Shown piece by piece: positions 26,359-34,338 of a stretch of DNA of 64,000 nucleotides. Made by a program: the position numbers and the translations under genes. The notes below the pieces were generated by a model, which saw nothing but the letters and a program-made list of their open reading frames with translations, was not told the DNA's origin and ran no database searches. The first letter of the stretch is position 1; the number at the start of each line of letters is the position of its first letter. The stretch comes from Bacteroides fluxus YIT 12057 (lineage in GTDB: Bacteria; Bacteroidota; Bacteroidia; Bacteroidales; Bacteroidaceae): assembly GCF_000195635.1 (NCBI RefSeq), contig NZ_GL882611.1, forward strand, positions 1-64,000. The letters are read 5' to 3'.

Positions 26359-27333
26359 ATGGACAACTCATCACTTATAAAAGCTCCGATTTCTGTGGAA
26401 TTGGAGGACTTCAAAAAACTATTTGATAGTTCCCTTTCCAGTTCTAACCTTTTGCTGAATAGTGTCATTGCGCACATCCGGCAAAAGAATGGGAAGATGA
26501 TGCGCCCTATGTTGGTACTTCTGGCGGCAAAACTTTACGGTGAAGTTTGCCCGGCAACTCTCCACGCTGCGGTTGCATTGGAACTGCTGCACAATGCCAG
26601 CCTTGTACATGATGATGTGGTGGATGAAAGTACCGAACGCCGGGGACAGCTTTCTGTAAATGCTATCTTTAATAATAAGGTGGCGGTATTGTCGGGTGAT
26701 TATCTTTTGGCAACTTCATTGGTGCAAGTCGGCCTGACCCGTAATCATGCGATTATTGATATTGTTTCTTGTCTGGGACAGGATTTGGCGGAAGGTGAGC
26801 TTCTGCAGCTTTCCAATGTGAGTAACCTCCAGTTTTCCGAAGATGTGTATTTTGATGTGATCCGTAAGAAAACGGCTGTGCTCTTTGCCGCTTGTACAAA
26901 AGCCGGTGCCCTTTCGGTGGGAGCCGACGATGAAAAGGTGGAATTTGCCCGTTTGTTCGGTGAATATATCGGTCTTTGTTTTCAGATTAAGGATGATATC
27001 TTCGATTATTTTGAAAGCAAGGAGATAGGTAAGCCTACCGGTAACGACATGATGGAAGGCAAGTTGACGCTTCCGGTGCTTTATGCACTGAATTCAACCG
27101 CTGATAAGGCTGCGGAGAAAATAGCTCTTAAAATCAAGAATGGAGAGGCTTCGTCTGATGAAATAGCCCATTTGATCGAGTTTACCAAACTGAATGGTGG
27201 TATTGAGTATGCCAATGAAACAATGTTTGCTTTTAGAGAAAAAGCCCTTTCCTTGCTAGCATCCATACCTGATTCTGATGTTAAAACCGCTCTTGCGGTT
27301 TATCTGGATTATGTGGTAGAGAGGGAGAAGTAA
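26359..27333 (+). CDS. Trans-polyprenyl diphosphate synthase (octaprenyl type)
   Basis: It condenses isopentenyl diphosphate units onto an allylic diphosphate to build the isoprenoid side chain of menaquinone. The 324 residues are all-helical with the first Asp-rich motif LVHDDVVDES near 84, the GDYLLATSL helix near 113, and the second motif QIKDDIFDYF near 213. The KLTLPVLYAL segment follows at about 235. Chain length cannot be fixed by eye. It is divergent from polA, and transcription ends at the strong hairpin 27422-27467. Confidence 0.9.
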   Translation: MDNSSLIKAPISVELEDFKKLFDSSLSSSNLLLNSVIAHIRQKNGKMMRPMLVLLAAKLYGEVCPATLHAAVALELLHNASLVHDDVVDESTERRGQLSVNAIFNNKVAVLSGDYLLATSLVQVGLTRNHAIIDIVSCLGQDLAEGELLQLSNVSNLQFSEDVYFDVIRKKTAVLFAACTKAGALSVGADDEKVEFARLFGEYIGLCFQIKDDIFDYFESKEIGKPTGNDMMEGKLTLPVLYALNSTADKAAEKIALKIKNGEASSDEIAHLIEFTKLNGGIEYANETMFAFREKALSLLASIPDSDVKTALAVYLDYVVEREK

Positions 27334-27335
27334 AG

Positions 27336-27533
27336 CCTCACCCCGACCCCTCTTCGAAGGCGAAGGGAGGAGGAAGCAAAGATACCATAGAACTGAATAA
27401 GCACTGAAGTTTTGTTATATAAAAGCCGGTATTTTACAATTGAAGGATCTTGTAAAATACCGGCTTTATTCATATTTCCCTATCCCTGCTTTCATTTCTC
27501 CCCTCGTCTTCGGAGAGAGGGGCGGGGGTGAGG
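27336..27533. repeat. Inverted-repeat element between convergent genes
   Basis: Eighteen-base arms, CCTCACCCCGACCCCTCT at 27336-27353 and a near complement at 27516-27533 (16 of 18 matching), bound a 198-bp element. It begins right after the polyprenyl synthase stop and ends just before the deoC stop. A perfect terminator stem sits in its centre. G/C-rich REP/MITE-like elements often lie between convergent genes. Confidence 0.55.
27422..27467. terminator. Bidirectional terminator
   Basis: Perfect 18-bp arms (27422-27439 and 27450-27467) enclose a 10-base loop. A-rich and T-rich flanks allow termination in both directions, for the polyprenyl synthase gene and deoC. Confidence 0.85.
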
Positions 27534-27535
27534 TT

Positions 27536-28438
27536 TTAGAAGAACTTCATTTCTTCCCCTTTAATCTCTGAAAGCAGCAGGTTGGCAAGCCGGCTTGTTC
27601 CTAAACGGAATAGTTTGTTATTCAGCCATTCTTCGCCAAGCACTTCCTTGACTATGGTATAATAAACTAATGCGTCATTTACGCAATTGATGCCGCCGGC
27701 GGGTTTGAACCCTACTTTATTGCCTGTCTGGGCATGGTATTCCTTGATGGCCTGGCACATTACGTAAGCAGCTTCCGGAGTGGCGGCAGGCTGTTGCTTG
27801 CCAGTGGAGGTCTTGATGAAATCTGCACCGGAGTACATAGATAGGATAGAGGCTTTCTTGATATTGGAGGCTGTTTTTAAAGCTCCTGTTTCAAGGATTA
27901 CTTTCATGTGGTGTTCCTTGCATACCTCTTTGAGTTCCTGTATTTCTTCACACAAGGTTTCATAGTCTCCTGCCAGGAATTTGCCCACTGAAATGACAAT
28001 GTCAATTTCGTCTGCGCCTTCCATGATTGCCATGGCGGTTTCTGCTACTTTTACTTCAATAAAGGTTTGTGAGGAAGGAAAACCGGCTGATACACAAGCT
28101 ATCTTTACACCTTCTACCTCTAGCGTGTCCTTTACAACTTCTGCAAAGTTGGGATATACGCAGATTGCTGCCACGTTCTTCAAGTCGGGAAACTCTTCGT
28201 CGAATTGATTCACTTTTTGAGTAAACTTCATGACGCTTTCGTCATTGTCCGTGCTGTTCAGCGTAGTGAGGTCAATGCAATTGAATAAAAATTTCTTTAC
28301 GTCAAGTGTATTGTTTGCAGGCACCTTCTCTGCGATGATTTTGGCTACTTGCGCAGCGATTTCCGCATCATCCAGCCGGGTGTTGTATTTTGCTAAGGCA
28401 GCATCATACTTACTCTGGGTAGGTTCATTTTTCTCCAT
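27536..28438 (-). CDS. deoC: Deoxyribose-phosphate aldolase
   Basis: It cleaves 2-deoxyribose 5-phosphate to glyceraldehyde 3-phosphate and acetaldehyde, salvaging carbon from deoxynucleosides. The 300-residue TIM barrel shows VAAICVYPNF near residue 87, EIDIVISVGKFLAGDY near 140, the Schiff-base Lys in DFIKTSTGK near 200 and KPAGGI near 238 with the second Lys. It is longer than the E. coli enzyme at the N-terminus. Its start overlaps the end of the MazG-like gene by 14 bp, so it is the last gene of a dtd-mazG-deoC unit. Confidence 0.93.
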   Translation of the reverse strand: MEKNEPTQSKYDAALAKYNTRLDDAEIAAQVAKIIAEKVPANNTLDVKKFLFNCIDLTTLNSTDNDESVMKFTQKVNQFDEEFPDLKNVAAICVYPNFAEVVKDTLEVEGVKIACVSAGFPSSQTFIEVKVAETAMAIMEGADEIDIVISVGKFLAGDYETLCEEIQELKEVCKEHHMKVILETGALKTASNIKKASILSMYSGADFIKTSTGKQQPAATPEAAYVMCQAIKEYHAQTGNKVGFKPAGGINCVNDALVYYTIVKEVLGEEWLNNKLFRLGTSRLANLLLSEIKGEEMKFF

Positions 28439-28763
28439 GGTCTGTTAATTTAGGGTTGTTGATATGTCTTGTCTGGTCTCGTTTGGTTTTCTTCTCCAAA
28501 TTGCGTGTAAAGGCCTCGGTCACATTGACTCCGGTCTGGTTGGCAATACAGAGAAGTACCCATAGGACATCTGCAATTTCATCGTCAAGATTGTCTTTCT
28601 CTCCTTCCTTGAAGGATTGGTCACCGTATTTGCGTGACATGACACGTGCGAGTTCTCCCACTTCTTCGGTCAGGACGGCCATATTGGTGAGTTCGCTGAA
28701 ATAGCGTACTCCATACTCCTTTATCCAGGAATCTACCTGCTTCTGTGCTTCTTCTAATGTCAT
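28425..28763 (-). CDS. MazG-like nucleotide pyrophosphohydrolase
   Basis: This 112-residue all-alpha NTP pyrophosphatase carries the metal-binding motif EEVGELAR near residue 33 and the second acidic motif DDEIADVLWVLLCIANQ near 66, as in the single-domain MazG/dUTPase superfamily. These proteins hydrolyse non-canonical or excess NTPs to NMPs. Start and stop overlap dtd by 1 bp and deoC by 14 bp, showing translational coupling in a small nucleotide- and tRNA-housekeeping operon. Confidence 0.88.
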   Translation of the reverse strand: MTLEEAQKQVDSWIKEYGVRYFSELTNMAVLTEEVGELARVMSRKYGDQSFKEGEKDNLDDEIADVLWVLLCIANQTGVNVTEAFTRNLEKKTKRDQTRHINNPKLTDHGEK

Positions 28764-29215
28764 TATTCCTTGTTTTTTGTATCTATACAGATGGTTACCG
28801 GGCCATCATTCACTAATTCTACCTTCATGTCGGCTCCAAATTCGCCGGTACCTACTTCTCTACCTAATGCACAACTCAATTCTTTGCAGAATTGTTCATA
28901 CAGTGGGATGGAAATCTCCGGCTTGGCGGCCCGTATATAAGACGGTCGGTTACCTTTCTTTGTTGAGGCATGTAATGTGAACTGGCTGATAACCAGTATC
29001 TCGCCATTTATGTCAAGGATGGATTTGTTCATTACTCCATTTTCGTCGTCAAAGACACGCAAGTTAACGATTTTCTTGCAAAGCCAGTCTATATCTTCTT
29101 TACCATCGGCTTCTTCGATACCTACCAGTATCATGAATCCCTTTCCGATAGCGGATTTGCAGGTACCGTTGATGGTAACGGAAGCGTGTCCGGCACGTTG
29201 TACAACTACTCTCAT
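28763..29215 (-). CDS. dtd: D-aminoacyl-tRNA deacylase
   Basis: It hydrolyses D-aminoacyl-tRNA (and glycyl-tRNA-Ala) to protect translation. The 150 residues show MRVVVQRAGHASVTI at the start, the SQFTLHAST block near 78, NRPSYIRAAKPE near 90 and GEFGADMKVELVNDGPVTI near 123. The last contains the Gly-x-Pro-like dipeptide region used in chiral proofreading. It is the first gene of the dtd-mazG-deoC unit, with a -7 element 28 bp upstream. Confidence 0.95.
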   Translation of the reverse strand: MRVVVQRAGHASVTINGTCKSAIGKGFMILVGIEEADGKEDIDWLCKKIVNLRVFDDENGVMNKSILDINGEILVISQFTLHASTKKGNRPSYIRAAKPEISIPLYEQFCKELSCALGREVGTGEFGADMKVELVNDGPVTICIDTKNKE

Positions 29216-29242
29216 GCTGTTTATTCTAACTTATTCTGCTTG

Positions 29243-29250
29243 CAAAGTTA
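29243..29250 (-). promoter_or_regulatory. -7 promoter element of dtd
   Basis: The minus strand reads TAACTTTG, matching TAnnTTTG, 28 bp before the dtd start, in the gap after uvrC. Confidence 0.5.
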
Positions 29251-29284
29251 CGAATAAATTCGGTAATAAAATACACGGCGATTT

Positions 29285-31126
29285 TCAATTTTCCGCTTTC
29301 GGTTTTTCGCTTTCCGTAAAGTACTCTTGGATTAGTTTGGCTTTTGCTTCTCCTACCACCTTGCCGAGTGCTTCGGAAGAAGCTTCTTTGATGCGTTTTA
29401 CGCTCTTGAATTCTTTGAGCAGGGCAGCTTTTGTCTTCTCGCCGATGCCTTTTATCTCATCCAATGCGGAGGCTATCTGACGTTTGCTGCGCTTATCGCG
29501 GTGGAAAGTGATGGCAAAACGGTGTACTTCGTCTTGTATATGTGTCAGTAGCCTGAAAAGAGGAGTGTTTTGCTTCAATCCGATGGTCTGCGGCGGGAAT
29601 CCGTATAATAGTTCTGAAGTACGGTGTTTTCCGTCTTTGGCAAGGCCGGCGATAGGGATGTCCAGCTTCAACTCGTCCATTACTTCTTTTACGGCGCTCA
29701 TCTGGCCTTTTCCGCCATCGGTGATAAGGAGGTCGGGCAGGGGGAGTTTCTCTTCTACAGCGCGCTGGTAACGCCGTTTTACGACTTCTTTCATGGACGC
29801 ATAGTCGTCGGGCCCTTCTACGGTCTTGATATTGTATTTTCGGTAGTCTTTTTTGGAAGGTTTACCTTTTAGAAAGACTACACAGGCTGCCACAGGATCG
29901 GAACCTTGGATGTTGGAGTTATCGAAACATTCTATCTGCATCGGAAGCCGGTCAAGATGCAGCTCCTGTTGTATTTCCTTCAGAAGGCGTACGGTTCTTT
30001 GTTCCGGATTCAGCTTTTCCGATTGTTTCAAGCGGTCTGCTTTGTATTGTTTTACGTTCAGAATGGAAAGTTCCAGCAGCTTTTTTTTGTCTCCCCGTTG
30101 GGGGATGGTAAATACTACATCTTTCAGTTCCATATCTACCTCGAAAGGGACGATTATCTCTCGCGAAAGGCTTTTGTATCTTTCCCTCATTTCGATAATG
30201 CCCAATGAAAGCAATTCTTCCTTGCTTTCATTCAACCGTTTCTTGTACTCGAAGGTAAAAGCTTGGTTGATGGCTCCGTTGGTGATGTGGAGGTAGTTGA
30301 TGAAAGCAGATCTTTCGTCGTTGTCTTCTTCGATGGAGAATACATCGATGTTATGCAGCACGTTGCTTACCACCTCTGACTTGGAACGGTAATTTTCGAT
30401 AAGCAGGTATTTTTCCTTGATTTTCTGTGCTTCTTCAAATTTCATTTCCGCAGCAAGTTCTTGCATTTGCTGGAAAAGCATCCGTTCTACCTCCTGGGTA
30501 TTTCCTTTGAGTATTTCCTTGATTTCAGCGATGTTTTTCAGGTAATCCTCCTGGCTTTGCTTGCCGATGCAGGGACCCGCACAGTTTTTGATGTGATATT
30601 CCAGGCATACATTGAACTTTCCTGCACGGATGTTTTCGGGTGACAGGTTCAAGTTGCATGTACGTAGAGGGTACAGGTGTTTAATGAGATCCAACAGGGC
30701 ATACATGGAAGGTATATGACTGTATGGACCATAATAGGAAGAACCGTTACGGATGATTTTCCGGGTTTTGAATACGCGTGGAAAATATTCATTCTGGACG
30801 CAAATGGAAGGATAGGTCTTGTCGTCTTTCAATAATACATTGTAGCGGGGCTTGTATTTCTTGATAAGGTTGTTTTCAAGCAGCAAGGCATCTTCTTCGG
30901 TATTGACCACAATGTACCGGATATCGGCAATCTTGCTTACCAATACCCGCGTTTTACCCGGTTCATGTTCCCGGTTGAAATAGGAAGATACCCTTCGTTT
31001 CAGATTCTTTGCCTTGCCTACATATATAATGGTTCCCTCGGTATTCAGATACTGGTAAATACCGGGGCTTTCAGGCAGATTGGATACAATTCCCTTCAGA
31101 TAATCGTTGGTTCTAAGCTCTTCCAT
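29285..31126 (-). CDS. uvrC: UvrABC excinuclease subunit C
   Basis: It makes both incisions flanking a DNA lesion in nucleotide excision repair. The 613-residue protein has the GIY-YIG nuclease at residues about 15-95 (GIYQYLNTEGTIIYVGKAK), the UvrB-binding UVR helix pair near 210 (AAEMKFEEAQKIKEKY), and the RNase H-like second nuclease from about 370 (ECFDNSNIQGSDPVAACVVF and LLITDGGKGQ). A C-terminal helix-hairpin-helix pair (LDEIKGIGEKTKAALL) completes it. It follows apt across a gap with an inverted repeat. Confidence 0.96.
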   Translation of the reverse strand: MEELRTNDYLKGIVSNLPESPGIYQYLNTEGTIIYVGKAKNLKRRVSSYFNREHEPGKTRVLVSKIADIRYIVVNTEEDALLLENNLIKKYKPRYNVLLKDDKTYPSICVQNEYFPRVFKTRKIIRNGSSYYGPYSHIPSMYALLDLIKHLYPLRTCNLNLSPENIRAGKFNVCLEYHIKNCAGPCIGKQSQEDYLKNIAEIKEILKGNTQEVERMLFQQMQELAAEMKFEEAQKIKEKYLLIENYRSKSEVVSNVLHNIDVFSIEEDNDERSAFINYLHITNGAINQAFTFEYKKRLNESKEELLSLGIIEMRERYKSLSREIIVPFEVDMELKDVVFTIPQRGDKKKLLELSILNVKQYKADRLKQSEKLNPEQRTVRLLKEIQQELHLDRLPMQIECFDNSNIQGSDPVAACVVFLKGKPSKKDYRKYNIKTVEGPDDYASMKEVVKRRYQRAVEEKLPLPDLLITDGGKGQMSAVKEVMDELKLDIPIAGLAKDGKHRTSELLYGFPPQTIGLKQNTPLFRLLTHIQDEVHRFAITFHRDKRSKRQIASALDEIKGIGEKTKAALLKEFKSVKRIKEASSEALGKVVGEAKAKLIQEYFTESEKPKAEN

Positions 31127-31152
31127 ACTAGTATTTCTCGTATTTACACGAG

Positions 31153-31261
31153 AAGTGACGAGCTATAAGCTACCGCTTGCAGGCTGCTTGCGCTATGCGC
31201 ATGGGCAATAGGTTGCAAATCGGCCATGATGTCCGTAAAAGGTACTTGTAGCCCGTCACTT
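31153..31261. repeat. Inverted repeat between apt and uvrC
   Basis: Arms of 17 bases at 31153-31169 (AAGTGACGAGCTATAAG) and 31245-31261 are complementary with two mismatches. They enclose about 75 bp that contain smaller palindromes (TGCGC...GCGCA near 31188-31202). It may be a REP-like element or a processing hairpin within the apt-uvrC transcript. Confidence 0.45.
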
Positions 31262-31265
31262 GTCA

Positions 31266-31790
31266 CTATAGTGATAACACTGATTCTACATCTATATCTT
31301 TACCGAATACGTCTTTCCCGTGCAGTTCTTTCAATTCTATGATGAAGTTTACATATACCTTTTGGGGATTCATCTGCTTTACCAGCTTACAGGCGGCTTC
31401 CATTGTACCTCCTGTAGCCAGCAGGTCGTCGTGCAGTAAAACAACATCCTCTTCGTTGATGGCATCTTTGTGCATTTGCACGGTATCTTTTCCGTATTCT
31501 TTGTCGTAACTCTCCTCAATGGTTTCTGCAGGTAGCTTGCCCGGTTTGCGGATAGGGATGAAACCTGCTCCCAGCCTGGTGGCAAGTATAGGTCCCATGA
31601 TGAAGCCTCTGGACTCTATGCCCACTACTTTGGTAATTCCTTTGTCTTTATACATTTCATATAAAGTGTCTGAAAGTTCTTGCAGTGCGGCAGGGTTTTT
31701 GAATAAAGTAGTTACATCGTAGAATAGAATTCCCGGTATGGGGAAGTCTGGAATTTCGCGGATACTCTTGATGAGTGTTTCTTTGCTCAT
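31266..31790 (-). CDS. apt: Adenine phosphoribosyltransferase
   Basis: It converts adenine and PRPP to AMP in purine salvage. The start is taken at 31790 (MSKETLIKSIREIPDFPIPG), giving 174 residues, the usual length; a longer frame to 31859 overlaps the end of mnmG and adds unrelated sequence. Motifs are VVGIESRGFIMG near residue 60, the IPIRKPGKLP loop near 82 and the PRPP-binding DVVLLHDDLLATGGTMEAA near 115. It follows mnmG by 56 bp on the same strand. Confidence 0.95.
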   Translation of the reverse strand: MSKETLIKSIREIPDFPIPGILFYDVTTLFKNPAALQELSDTLYEMYKDKGITKVVGIESRGFIMGPILATRLGAGFIPIRKPGKLPAETIEESYDKEYGKDTVQMHKDAINEEDVVLLHDDLLATGGTMEAACKLVKQMNPQKVYVNFIIELKELHGKDVFGKDIDVESVLSL

Positions 31791-31846
31791 AATCAGTTTG
31801 TTTAATACGTTTATTGAATTGTTTGTTTCACGTGGAACTTTGCCCC

Positions 31847-33721
31847 TTATCGGCCGCAAAGTACCAATAGCACGTTGATGTCGCTTGGAGATACTCCCGG
31901 AATCCGGCTTGCCTGGGCTATCGTTTCAGGATCTATCTTCACCAGTTTTTGTCTGGCTTCAGTAGAGAGGGACTGGATGGATTCATAATCAAACTTTCCT
32001 TTAATCTTGATGCTTTCCAGTCTTGCCAACTTGTCGGCAATGATTCTCTCACGTCCGATGTATCCTTCGTATTTAATCAGAATTTCGGCGGCTTCAATGA
32101 TCTCTTCTTTTCTATCGGAAATCTTATCCAATTCCTGCTTGAAAGCCTTAACGTGTTCGGCTATGTTCTCAATGGTAACTTGAGGACGGTTTATCAAATC
32201 AATCAACTTGCATCCTTGACGAAGTGGAGTAGTACCAAGTTGTTCCAATACGGGGTTGATTAGTGTCGGTTTCATCGAATAATTTCTTGCGAAATCAATG
32301 ATACGGTTCACGGCTTCCCGTTTTTGAGTCAATAACTCATAACGCTCTTTTTTTACAAGTCCTAACTTCCATGCCTTTTCCGTAAGGCGCATATCTGCAT
32401 CATCCATGCGGAGCAGAATACGATATTCCGCACGTGACGTAAACATGCGGTAGGGCTCATCCACACCTTTGGTAACCAAATCATCGATTAAGACACCGAT
32501 ATATGCCTCGTCGCGGGCTAAGGTAAACGGTTCTCCACCGTGGCAGTTAATGTGTGCATTGATACCTGCAATGATGCCTTGTCCGGCAGCTTCTTCATAT
32601 CCGGTGGTTCCGTTTATTTGTCCGGCAAAGAATAAGTTTTTAATTTTCTTCGTTTCCAACGTATGTTTCAGTTGGGTAGGGTCGAAATAGTCATATTCAA
32701 TGGCGTAGCCGGGGCGGTAAATCACCAGATCCTTGAATGCCGGTATCTTCTTCAATGCGGCAATCTGGATATCCAACGGCAAGGAGGAAGAGAAACCGTT
32801 CAGGTAGAGTTCCTGGGTTGTCTCACCTTCCGGTTCCAGAAACAGCTGGTGTTGCGGCTTGTCGGGAAAAGTCACAATCTTGGTTTCTATACTTGGGCAA
32901 TAGCGTGGTCCGATGCTTTGGATTTGTCCGTTGAAAAGGGGAGAATCCGGTAGTCCCTCCCGTAAAATCCGATGTGCTTCCTCATTGGTGAAGCAGGTCC
33001 AGCAGGGTAACTGCTTCAGATGCCGTACGCCGGTATCCATGAAAGAAAACTTGTGGAAGTCGTTTTCCCCGTCTTGAATATCCATATACTCATAGTGTAC
33101 GCTACGTCCGTCAATGCGTACGGGGGTCCCCGTTTTCATACGCCCGTAAGTAATGCCATGCGCTGCGATGGATTCGGTCAACTGATAAGATGCGGGTTCA
33201 GCCATACGTCCTCCCGGAAGCATGGTACGCCCTACGTGCATCAGTCCGTTGAGGAAAGTTCCTGCGGTGAGTACGATACATTTGGAATAGAAAGTCACCC
33301 CCCATAAGGTGACCAGCCCTATGACTTCTCCGTTTTCAACAAGGATTTCCCGGACGGTATCTTGCCAGATGCTCAGGTTAGGGGTATTTTCCAATATTTC
33401 CCGCCACGCCCAGATAAACTTGTTGCGGTCACATTGTGCACGCGGGCTCCACATGGCAGGACCTTTGGAACGGTTCAATATGCGGAATTGAATAGCAGTC
33501 TGATCTGTTACCAATCCCATATATCCGCCCAAAGCATCTATCTCGCGTACTATTTGTCCTTTGGCGATGCCTCCTACTGCAGGGTTACAACTCATCTGTC
33601 CGATCTTGTTCATATCCATCGTGATAAGACAGGTTTTTGAGCCGAGGTTTGCAGCGGCAGCGGCAGCTTCACATCCTGCATGTCCGGCACCGATTACAAT
33701 AACGTCATACTTAAACTCCAT
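31847..33721 (-). CDS. mnmG: tRNA uridine 5-carboxymethylaminomethyl modification enzyme MnmG
   Basis: With MnmE it installs the 5-carboxymethylaminomethyl group on wobble uridine of several tRNAs, using FAD and a folate one-carbon donor. The start at 33721 (MEFKYDVIVIGAGHAGCEAA) gives 624 residues; the extra 8 upstream codons are not family-like. FAD motif VIGAGHAGCEAAAAA lies near residue 9. The signature blocks GPRYCPSIETKIVTFPDKP (near 275) and AGQINGTTGYEEAAGQG (near 370) are present, as is the C-terminal helical MnmE-binding domain. A -7 element lies 26 bp upstream. Confidence 0.96.
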   Translation of the reverse strand: MEFKYDVIVIGAGHAGCEAAAAAANLGSKTCLITMDMNKIGQMSCNPAVGGIAKGQIVREIDALGGYMGLVTDQTAIQFRILNRSKGPAMWSPRAQCDRNKFIWAWREILENTPNLSIWQDTVREILVENGEVIGLVTLWGVTFYSKCIVLTAGTFLNGLMHVGRTMLPGGRMAEPASYQLTESIAAHGITYGRMKTGTPVRIDGRSVHYEYMDIQDGENDFHKFSFMDTGVRHLKQLPCWTCFTNEEAHRILREGLPDSPLFNGQIQSIGPRYCPSIETKIVTFPDKPQHQLFLEPEGETTQELYLNGFSSSLPLDIQIAALKKIPAFKDLVIYRPGYAIEYDYFDPTQLKHTLETKKIKNLFFAGQINGTTGYEEAAGQGIIAGINAHINCHGGEPFTLARDEAYIGVLIDDLVTKGVDEPYRMFTSRAEYRILLRMDDADMRLTEKAWKLGLVKKERYELLTQKREAVNRIIDFARNYSMKPTLINPVLEQLGTTPLRQGCKLIDLINRPQVTIENIAEHVKAFKQELDKISDRKEEIIEAAEILIKYEGYIGRERIIADKLARLESIKIKGKFDYESIQSLSTEARQKLVKIDPETIAQASRIPGVSPSDINVLLVLCGR

Positions 33722-33746
33722 TCGTTCAGTGTATTTTAAAACCATG

Positions 33747-33754
33747 CAAAGTTA
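33747..33754 (-). promoter_or_regulatory. -7 promoter element of mnmG
   Basis: The minus strand reads TAACTTTG, matching TAnnTTTG, 26 bp before the start codon. It probably drives mnmG, apt and perhaps uvrC. Confidence 0.5.
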
Positions 33755-34297
33755 CTAAAAAGTTGTTTTGCTGCCTCGCTTTCTTTCTTTTCCTTATGAA
33801 TTCTTACGAAAAAGCGTTGGTGCTCTCTATTTCTTCGATATATTGTGGGGTTAATTGGCGCAGAATCTCTTTTTTCCGTATTGCTGTGTGGATGAACAGA
33901 AAAAATGGAAGCAAATTGAATTTGTGCAAAACATATTGTTTTGATTATAATATATTGGTTGTGTTTTAGATTAAATAAGTGCTGAAATAAGGATAAAAAG
34001 AAAATCTAATGCTCTATTTTCTGATAAAAAGTTTGTTTGGAAAGCTTTATTCTTTAGAAGTAATAAGTCAAATTTCTGTTTTGATATGATGTTTGGTATG
34101 AGACATGACTTGAATATATAGAGTTTGAACTCAAAATATAATAGTTTCTTATTCTTAACCAAGGGAGTGTATTTCTTCGATTAATATCTTTCTTGAACTC
34201 GTTATGAAATAAGAATGGTATGCCTCTTTTTTCGGAAAAACTTGTAAGAGTTCTATTAATTGATTTTATTCTTCTATTTTATCTTTTCTAACTAGCT
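33755..34297. other. 543-bp AT-rich gap between mnmG and the polysaccharide locus
   Basis: No supported gene was found. The longest frames (about 60-70 codons) are low-complexity Lys/Phe/Leu-rich translations of AT-rich DNA with no domain or sensible start. It separates divergent transcription units and may hold control sites for the polysaccharide locus that I could not define. Confidence 0.5.
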
Positions 34298-34305
34298 TAT
34301 ATTTG
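34298..34305 (+). promoter_or_regulatory. -7 promoter element of the GH2 gene
   Basis: The plus strand reads TATATTTG, matching TAnnTTTG, 33 bp before the GH2 start codon. Confidence 0.5.
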
Positions 34306-34338
34306 CATTCATTGAAATCAGTAAAATTTATCAATGCA

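Noticed and set aside
33763..34162. Short frames of about 60-70 codons between mnmG and the GH2 gene
   Set aside because: They are low-complexity translations of AT-rich DNA without domains or good starts.
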